In this document: one piece after another, positions 55,573-64,000 of the stretch
How positions within the stretch are numbered: the first letter of the stretch is position 1
Layout: each line of letters begins with the position of its first letter
Assembly: GCF_010093185.1 (NCBI RefSeq)
Contig: NZ_PDWL01000004.1
Coordinates: forward strand, 62,001 to 126,000
Direction: 5' to 3'
From: Pseudoxanthomonas jiangsuensis
Lineage (GTDB): Bacteria > Pseudomonadota > Gammaproteobacteria > Xanthomonadales > Xanthomonadaceae
Length of the DNA stretch: 64,000 bases
Position numbers and translations under genes: made by a program
Notes under the pieces: model-generated
Databases searched by the model: none
What the model saw: only the letters and a program-made list of their open reading frames with translations
What the model was told of the DNA's origin: nothing

Positions 55573-58287
55573 ATGAACGCGCCCCGCCATCTGGAATTCG
55601 CCGCTCCCGACCTCCCCCTGCGCGACGACGTGCGCCGACTCGGCGCCCTGGTCGGCGACATGCTTGTCGAGCAGGTCTCGCCGGCCTTCCTCGAGGAAGT
55701 GGAGCGGGTGCGCACCACCGCGATCGCGCGGCGCCAGAACGGCGGCGACATGGAGTCGCTGTCGGCTCTGCTGGACGGCCTCTCCCCGGCCCATGCCGAG
55801 TCCCTGGTGCGCGCCTTCAGCACCTACTTCCAGGTGGTCAACATCGCCGAGCGCGTGCACCGCATCCGCCGCCGCCGCGACTACCAGCGCGCCGGCACCG
55901 GGGTGCCGCAGCCCGAGAGCCTGCACGACGCCCTGCGCCGGCTGAAGGACAAGGGCGTGGAGCCGGCCGAGCTCGGCCAGTGGCTGGAGAGGATCGACAT
56001 CGAGCCGGTGTTCACCGCCCACCCGACCGAGGCGGTGCGCCGCGCCCTGCTGGAGAAGGAGCAGATCATGGTCGCCGCCCTGGTCGACGACCTCGACGGC
56101 GGCCGCACCCCGGGTGAGCGCGCCGCCGACATCGCCCGCTTCCGCATGGCCCTGACCTCGGCCTGGCAGACCGCCGACTCCTCGCCGGTGCGCCCGGGCG
56201 TGGAGGACGAGCGCGAGCACGTCGGTTTCTACCTGACCGAGGTGCTGTACCGGGTCATGCCGGTGTTCTACGAGACCCTGGAGCAGGCGATCGGCGAGAC
56301 CTTCGGCATCGCCACCGAACTGCCGCGGCTCTTGCGCTTCGGCACCTGGGTCGGCGGCGACATGGACGGCAATCCGAATGTCGACGCCACCACCATCCGC
56401 AACACCCTCGACGCCCAGCGCCGCAACATCCTCGGCAAGTACCGGCGCGAGCTGCAGAGGCTCACCGGCCTGCTGACCCAGTCCACCGGCGTGGTCGCGG
56501 TCGATCCGGCGGTGGTGGACCGGGTCGAGCAGTACCGCGCCCTGCTGCCGGCGGCGGCCGCGGCCGCCCGCCCGCGCCACGCCGACATGCCCTACCGGCT
56601 GCTGATCGAGCTGATGCGCGCGCGCCTGCAGGCCACCCTGGAGGACCTGCCCGAGGGCTACGACTCGCCGGAGGAGTTCGGCGGCGACATCGACCTGATC
56701 CGGCAGAGCCTGGAACACAACCGCGGCATCCACGCCGGCTGGTTCTCGGTGCGGCGGCTGGTCTGGCGCCTGCGCACCTTCGGCTTCCACCTGGCGCGGT
56801 TGGACGTGCGCCAGGAATCGAGCGTGCACGCCCGCGCGGTGGCCGCCGCCCTGGGCGACGCGCAGTGGGAATCGCGCGACGCGGTCGAGCAGGCTGGTGT
56901 GCTCGGCGCCTACGCCGGCGGCGAAAAGACCCTGCCGGTGGTGGACGAGCCCGGCAACCAGCGCCTGGACGCGGTGTTCGCCGCGCTCGGCGACGCCCGC
57001 CGCCGGCACGGCGCCGACGCCCTCGGCGTCTACATCATCTCGATGGCGCGCAGCCGCGCCGACGTGCTCACCGTGCTGGCCCTGGCCCGCCGTGGCGGCC
57101 TGGTCGACGGCGCCGGCCACGTGCCGCTGGACATCGCCCCGCTGTTCGAGACCGTGGACGACCTGCGCCACGGCCCGGACACCCTGCGCGACCTGCTCGC
57201 CGACCCGGTCTACCGCGCCCACCTGGCCGCGCGCGGCAACGTGCAGATGGTGATGCTGGGCTATTCGGACAGCGGCAAGGACGGCGGCATCGCCGCCTCG
57301 CGCTGGGGCCTGCAGCGCGCCCAGGTGGAGCTGATGCAGACCGCCGAGGAACTGGGCATCAAGCTGACCTTCTTCCACGGCCGCGGCGGCTCGCTCAGCC
57401 GCGGCGGCAGCAAGACCAGCCGCGCGGTCGATGCTTCGCCGCGCGGCAGCGTCGACGGCCGCCTGCGGGTGACCGAGCAGGGCGAGGCGATCCACCGCAA
57501 GTTCGGCATCCGCGCCCTGGCGGTGCGCTCGCTGGAGCAGGCCACCGGCGCGGTGCTGGTGTCCAGCATCCGCCCGCGCGCACCGGAACCGCGCGAGGCC
57601 AAGTGGCGCGAGGTGATGGACACCGTGGCCCAGGCCAGCAGCCAGGCCTACCGCGGCTTCGTCGGCGCGCCGCGGTTCATGGACTACTTCCGCAGTGCCA
57701 CCCCGATCGACGTGATCGAGCGCATGACCCTGGGCTCGCGACCCTCGCGCCGGCTCGGCCAGGACGCGGCGCTGTCCAACCTGCGCGCGATCCCCTGGGT
57801 GTTCGCCTGGAGCCAGGCGCGGGCGGTGATCCCGGGCTGGTACGGCGTGGGCAGCGGCCTGCAGGCGGCGGTCGCGCGGCACGGCGAGGAGGTGCTGCGC
57901 GAGATGGGCCGCGACTGGCCGTTCTTCAAGACCTTCCTCGACGACATCTCCATGGTCCTGGCCAAGGGCGACATGGGCATCGCCGGGATGTTCTCGCAGC
58001 TGGCCGGCGAGGAGCTGCACGCCGCGTTCTTCCCGCGGATCGAGGCCGAGCACGCGCTGACCCGGGAATGGGTGCTGCGCCTGAACGGCAACGAGTGGCT
58101 GCTGCAGCACGACCAGCGCCTGGCCCTGTCGATCCGCCTGCGCAACCCCTACGTGGACCCGATCAGCGTGCTCCAGGCCGACCTGCTCAAGCGCTGGCGC
58201 GCCAGCGACCGCGAGGACGACGCCCTGCTGCGGGCCCTGGTGGCCAGCGTCAACGGCGTGGCCCAGGGCGTGCAGAACACCGGCTGA
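55573..58287 (+). CDS. ppc: phosphoenolpyruvate carboxylase
   Basis: Anaplerotic enzyme making oxaloacetate from PEP and bicarbonate; 904 aa. Catalytic signatures: H150 in [11 protein letters not shown], the [19 protein letters not shown] lysine block, [13 protein letters not shown], and the C-terminus ending NTG, required for function. [18 protein letters not shown] and the AspRS-like allosteric segment [14 protein letters not shown] are also present. TTGCGG and TAAGCT, with an 18-base spacer, form a likely promoter about 55 bases upstream. The identification is firm. Confidence 0.98.
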   Translation: MNAPRHLEFAAPDLPLRDDVRRLGALVGDMLVEQVSPAFLEEVERVRTTAIARRQNGGDMESLSALLDGLSPAHAESLVRAFSTYFQVVNIAERVHRIRRRRDYQRAGTGVPQPESLHDALRRLKDKGVEPAELGQWLERIDIEPVFTAHPTEAVRRALLEKEQIMVAALVDDLDGGRTPGERAADIARFRMALTSAWQTADSSPVRPGVEDEREHVGFYLTEVLYRVMPVFYETLEQAIGETFGIATELPRLLRFGTWVGGDMDGNPNVDATTIRNTLDAQRRNILGKYRRELQRLTGLLTQSTGVVAVDPAVVDRVEQYRALLPAAAAAARPRHADMPYRLLIELMRARLQATLEDLPEGYDSPEEFGGDIDLIRQSLEHNRGIHAGWFSVRRLVWRLRTFGFHLARLDVRQESSVHARAVAAALGDAQWESRDAVEQAGVLGAYAGGEKTLPVVDEPGNQRLDAVFAALGDARRRHGADALGVYIISMARSRADVLTVLALARRGGLVDGAGHVPLDIAPLFETVDDLRHGPDTLRDLLADPVYRAHLAARGNVQMVMLGYSDSGKDGGIAASRWGLQRAQVELMQTAEELGIKLTFFHGRGGSLSRGGSKTSRAVDASPRGSVDGRLRVTEQGEAIHRKFGIRALAVRSLEQATGAVLVSSIRPRAPEPREAKWREVMDTVAQASSQAYRGFVGAPRFMDYFRSATPIDVIERMTLGSRPSRRLGQDAALSNLRAIPWVFAWSQARAVIPGWYGVGSGLQAAVARHGEEVLREMGRDWPFFKTFLDDISMVLAKGDMGIAGMFSQLAGEELHAAFFPRIEAEHALTREWVLRLNGNEWLLQHDQRLALSIRLRNPYVDPISVLQADLLKRWRASDREDDALLRALVASVNGVAQGVQNTG

Positions 58288-58410
58288 GGCGCGTCGTCGG
58301 TCCCGCTTCGCCGCAGGCCGCATCGCGCGCCGCGGTTCAGGTACGGGATACCCGGGCCGCACAGCCCGCCCTTATGATCCGGGCACCATCCACGGACGAG
58401 GAGCGGTGCA

Positions 58411-59628
58411 ATGCGGCAGTGGCGATTCTGGCTGGTGACTGCAGTGCTGGCGGCGGGGGCGTGCACGAGGACGCCCGGCGGCGATGCCGGCGATCCCCCT
58501 GCCGATCCTCCGCCCCCGCCGCGCGTGGCCGACGCGGGCGGCGAAGCCGGTGCGGGCGCGGCCGACCCCGCCGATGCCGGCATCCCGCAATTCCCCGCCA
58601 TCCCGGTCATCGTCGTGCCCGAGATCCTCGGTGTCGGCCCGGCCCAGCGCGCGCTGGAGGCCTCGATCCGGCCGATCCTCGATCCGGTCGAGGGCGTGAG
58701 CGTGAGCCCCGCGCGTTGCGATGCCGGCGGCGAACTGCTCGCCGACGGCGGCCTCGCCCAGGTGGACGCGCAGGGCAACCTGGTCCGCAACGGCGACGAG
58801 GGCATCTTCCGGATCGCCGCCGACGGCAGCGGCAGCGCCAACTTCGAGGGCGGGCTGGTCACGGTGGAGGCCGACGGCAGCGGCACCATCAATGGCAGCG
58901 CCGGCGGCGACGGGGACGGCGAGACGGCCATTATCCGGGTGGAGGCCGACGGCTCGGGCAGTTACAACGGCCCGGCCGGGCTGATCACCCTGGACGGCAA
59001 GGGCGCCGGGACGTGGAACGGCGACAGCGGCCTGGTGGTCAACAACGGCGACGGCAGCGGCAGCTGGAACGGCCCGCTGGGCCTGCTCCGGATCGAGGCT
59101 GACGGCTCGGGTACCTGGAACGGCCCGCACGGGCTGGTGGTCAACAACGGCGACGGCACCGGCACCATCGGCCCGCCGGCACGCGAGGTGAGGATGCCGC
59201 CGCTGCCCAGGGTGCCGCCGGCCGGGCGCTTCCCGCCGCTGAGGAAGTTCGCGCCGCCCGGCGCGCCCTGCGGGTATGTGATCACCCTCAACGACCGCGT
59301 CCTGTTCGACTTCGACAAGTCCGACATCCGTCCCGACGCGTCGCGGGTACTCGACACCCTCGCCGTGGCGCTGGCGCGGACGCCGGCACGGGGCATGGAG
59401 GTCCGCGGCCACACCGACAGCAAGGGCAGCGACGCCTATAACCAGACGCTGTCCGAGCGCCGTGCCGCGGCCGTGGTCGCGGCCCTGCGCGAGCGTGGCG
59501 CGGCCGAAGGCGCCGATGCGCGCGGCTACGGCGAATCGCAGCCGGTGGCGCCCAACGAGATCAGCGGCCAGGACAACCCCGGCGGGCGCCAGCTCAACCG
59601 CCGCGTGGAGATATTCGTGCGCACCTGA
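58411..59628 (+). CDS. OmpA-family lipoprotein with tandem DGSGxxNG repeats
   Basis: 405-aa envelope protein. The signal peptide ends in a lipobox (LVTAVLAAGAC, lipidated C18). A Pro/Ala/Gly/Asp-rich linker (19-60) and a hydrophobic stretch (PAIPVIVVPEILGVG) follow. Residues about 118-250 hold imperfect tandem repeats built on DGSGSxNG and GLVVNNGDGSG, Gly/Asp/Asn-rich and probably a beta-solenoid or calcium-binding structure. The C-terminal OmpA domain (about 295-405) has LFDFDKSDIRPDA, VRGHTDSKGSDAYNQTLSE and QLNRRVEIFV, which bind peptidoglycan. GAGGAG precedes the ATG. The function is unknown; anchoring of the wall is likely. Confidence 0.88.
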   Translation: MRQWRFWLVTAVLAAGACTRTPGGDAGDPPADPPPPPRVADAGGEAGAGAADPADAGIPQFPAIPVIVVPEILGVGPAQRALEASIRPILDPVEGVSVSPARCDAGGELLADGGLAQVDAQGNLVRNGDEGIFRIAADGSGSANFEGGLVTVEADGSGTINGSAGGDGDGETAIIRVEADGSGSYNGPAGLITLDGKGAGTWNGDSGLVVNNGDGSGSWNGPLGLLRIEADGSGTWNGPHGLVVNNGDGTGTIGPPAREVRMPPLPRVPPAGRFPPLRKFAPPGAPCGYVITLNDRVLFDFDKSDIRPDASRVLDTLAVALARTPARGMEVRGHTDSKGSDAYNQTLSERRAAAVVAALRERGAAEGADARGYGESQPVAPNEISGQDNPGGRQLNRRVEIFVRT

Positions 59629-59702
59629 GCGCCGCCCCCGTCGCCACGGCCCGTTCCATTCGCCGCGCCCTGCAGAATTTTCCCTCGAAGGAGAGCATGC
59701 GC

Positions 59703-60101
59703 ATGACACGTTTGACGCCCCGCCTGGCCATCGCTGCCCTTGCGCTCGCCGCCGTGCTGCCGTCGATGGCGGCGGCGGCCGACGATTTCAGCCTGAGTTA
59801 CGACGTGGACCGTTTCCCGTCCTCCCGGCTGGACCTGCAGGCCTGTCGCGCAGCGGTGGCGCGCGGTGCCGCCGCGATCGGTTACACCACCCGCATCGAC
59901 CGGGACCAGAAGACCCTGGCGATCCACGTCGCCGGCCCGCGCCAGGATGGTCGCGCGCTGGTGGCGTACTGCATCACCGCCGGCGACCAGACCGTGTTCG
60001 TGGTCCAGGGCCTGGATTACTCCGGCCCCGGCAGCCCCGAGGCCGAGCGCGTCAAGAGCGCGGTGGCGGCCGAACTGCGCAAGGCGGCGCGGGCCGGCTG
60101 A
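59703..60101 (+). CDS. small secreted protein, unknown function
   Basis: 132 aa. The second of two nearby ATGs is used because AAGGAG lies nine bases before it but only three before the first. A signal peptide (MTRLTPRLAIAALALAAVLP, cleavage after AAA near residue 26) is followed by a compact alpha/beta domain with DDFSLSYDVDRFPSS, LQACRAAVARGAAAIGYTTR and VAYCITAGDQTVFVVQGL, and two cysteines that may pair. I do not recognise the family. It stands 74 bases after the OmpA-like gene on the same strand and may share its message. Confidence 0.7.
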   Translation: MTRLTPRLAIAALALAAVLPSMAAAADDFSLSYDVDRFPSSRLDLQACRAAVARGAAAIGYTTRIDRDQKTLAIHVAGPRQDGRALVAYCITAGDQTVFVVQGLDYSGPGSPEAERVKSAVAAELRKAARAG

Positions 60102-60164
60102 AGGCCGGCCTGGGGGTTCGCAACGCCGGCAGCGCCCCCGTTCGCAAGCCCTTTCCCGCGTGCC

Positions 60165-60189
60165 GGTCGCCGGCGGAACCGGCTCCCGC
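60165..60189 (-). repeat. degenerate GTAG-type repeat
   Basis: On the minus strand GCGGGAGCCGGTTCCGCCGG plus CGACC matches the arm at 28708 (GTAGGAGCCGGTCTTGCCGG plus CGACC) at most positions, but the GTAG head is altered to GCGG. It lies in the 172-base gap before the kinase gene, which otherwise shows no clear signal. Confidence 0.5.
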
Positions 60190-60273
60190 GGCGGCGCACG
60201 GGCGCGGTAACGGGCGGGCTCTTACGGCTCCCCGCAGAATGGTCGCCGGGATGACGATCCGGCGGGGACGAGG

Positions 60274-63189
<2,916 letters not shown>

Positions 63190-63233
63190 CGCCCCTCCAG
63201 CGCTAGGGACACCGGCACGCGGGCGCGGTCTTG

Positions 63234-64000
63234 CTACTGGAACCCGTAGCGGACCACGTGGAAGAACACCGGCGCGGCGAACACCACCGAGTCCAGGCGG
63301 TCGAGCACGCCGCCATGGCCCTCGATCATCTCGCCCCAGTCCTTGGCGCCGAGGCTGCGCTTGACCGCCGACAGCGCCAGCCCGCCGAGGAAGCCGCACA
63401 GCACGATCAGCGCCGACAGCGCCGCCGACTGCCAGGGCGAGAACGGCGTGGCCCACCACAGCGCCGCGCCGACCGCGGTCGCGGCCAGGCCGCCGCCGAC
63501 CAGCCCTTCCACGGTCTTGGACGGGCTGACCTGCGGCGCCAGCAGGCGCCGGCCGAACAGCTTGCCGAACACGTACTGCAGCACGTCGCTCAACTGCACC
63601 ACCAGCAGCAGGTAGAACAGCAGCAACAGGTTCTGGCCCTCGTAGCCGGGGATGTCCAGCAGCATCAGCGCCGGGGCGTGGCTGAGGCAGTAGACGGTGA
63701 GCATCAGTCCCCACTGGACCTTGGTGGTGCGTTCCAGGAAGCGGTCGGTATCGCCCTGCAGCGCGGCCACCGCCGGCAGCAGCAGGAAGCCGTACACCGG
63801 AATGCACATCACGAACAGCCCGTACCAGCCGATCCCGATCAGCCAGTACTGCAGCGGGATGGCGACGTAGAAGCACAGGCACAGCGCCAGGTGGTCGCCG
63901 CGCCGGGTTGGGGTGAGGGTCAGGAACTCGCGCAGGGCCAGGAACGAGAGCAGCGCGTACAGCACCAGGGTGGCGACCTTGCCGGCCAGGAAGCACACCA
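63234..64000 (-). CDS. cdsA: phosphatidate cytidylyltransferase, start cut by the window
   Basis: Integral membrane enzyme making CDP-diacylglycerol from phosphatidate and CTP. The visible 254 C-terminal residues contain many hydrophobic helices (LALCLCFYVAIPLQYWLIGI and LLLLFYLLLVVQLSDVLQYV). The family signature near the end is clear: SAVKRSLGAKDWGEMIEGHGG followed by VLDRLDSVVFAAP. An earlier SPSKTVEGLVGGG is also conserved. It may belong to the variant found beside acyltransferases rather than the housekeeping CdsA; the missing neighbours prevent a decision. Confidence 0.88.
   Translation of the reverse strand, partial: VCFLAGKVATLVLYALLSFLALREFLTLTPTRRGDHLALCLCFYVAIPLQYWLIGIGWYGLFVMCIPVYGFLLLPAVAALQGDTDRFLERTTKVQWGLMLTVYCLSHAPALMLLDIPGYEGQNLLLLFYLLLVVQLSDVLQYVFGKLFGRRLLAPQVSPSKTVEGLVGGGLAATAVGAALWWATPFSPWQSAALSALIVLCGFLGGLALSAVKRSLGAKDWGEMIEGHGGVLDRLDSVVFAAPVFFHVVRYGFQ

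Overview
The window is GC-rich (codon third positions almost always G or C). Its gene content points to a gammaproteobacterium of the Xanthomonadaceae/Lysobacteraceae type (Lysobacter, Luteimonas or a relative). The cues are a fused cysNC, a PAPS-type sulfate assimilation cluster beside cysB, an SAH riboswitch on ahcY, GDSL autotransporter esterases, and palindromic GTAG-type repeats of the kind known from Stenotrophomonas and relatives. I see no prophage, transposase, CRISPR array or rRNA. This reads as core chromosome with small lineage-specific insertions.

Layout. 0-4.1 kb: a truncated PAS-GGDEF-EAL sensor protein, then ygfB-pepP. 4.2-7.5 kb: a MarR-emrA-emrB multidrug efflux operon. 7.6-9.1 kb: a CoA-transferase (SucH/AarC type). 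9.2-21.2 kb: sulfate assimilation, with cobA(cysG-like)-cysK on the minus strand, cysB, three small unknown genes, cysJ-cysI-cysH on the minus strand, and divergent cysD-cysNC. Together these carry sulfate through APS, PAPS and sulfite to sulfide and cysteine, including the methylation step toward siroheme. 21.2-26.1 kb: an RND efflux adaptor, its pump and an acetyltransferase. 26.2-32.4 kb: an alanine/glycine symporter, a TrmH-type rRNA methylase, a GH97 glycosidase and an M28 peptidase. 32.5-36.4 kb: mscL, an FAH-family hydrolase, a small membrane protein, a Rieske protein and an SLC13 transporter.

36.4-41.3 kb: trmB-thiG-thiS, a GDSL autotransporter esterase, tRNA-Gly(CCC) and rimK. 41.3-45.5 kb: a long structured leader, a small secreted protein, an OmpR/histidine-kinase pair, and a frameshifted, degenerate HD-GYP gene preceded by a run of 12 G. 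45.5-52.6 kb: a DUF4124 protein, metF, a GGDEF protein, DUF3228, an unknown membrane protein, the dmeF/dmeR metal efflux pair and ahcY with its riboswitch. metF and ahcY serve the methyl cycle, next to the sulfur genes. 52.9-64 kb: an S9 peptidase, ppc, an OmpA-like lipoprotein with tandem repeats, a small secreted protein, a Hanks-type kinase and a truncated CDP-diglyceride synthase.

The most unusual structural signals are four. Palindromic repeats supply the stop codons of neighbouring genes. A repeat has been absorbed into the N-terminus of CysN. A leader has a PhoP-box-like direct repeat and an early intrinsic terminator. The HD-GYP gene combines a frameshift, a lost catalytic His and a G12 tract. 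I found no clearly new multi-gene system.
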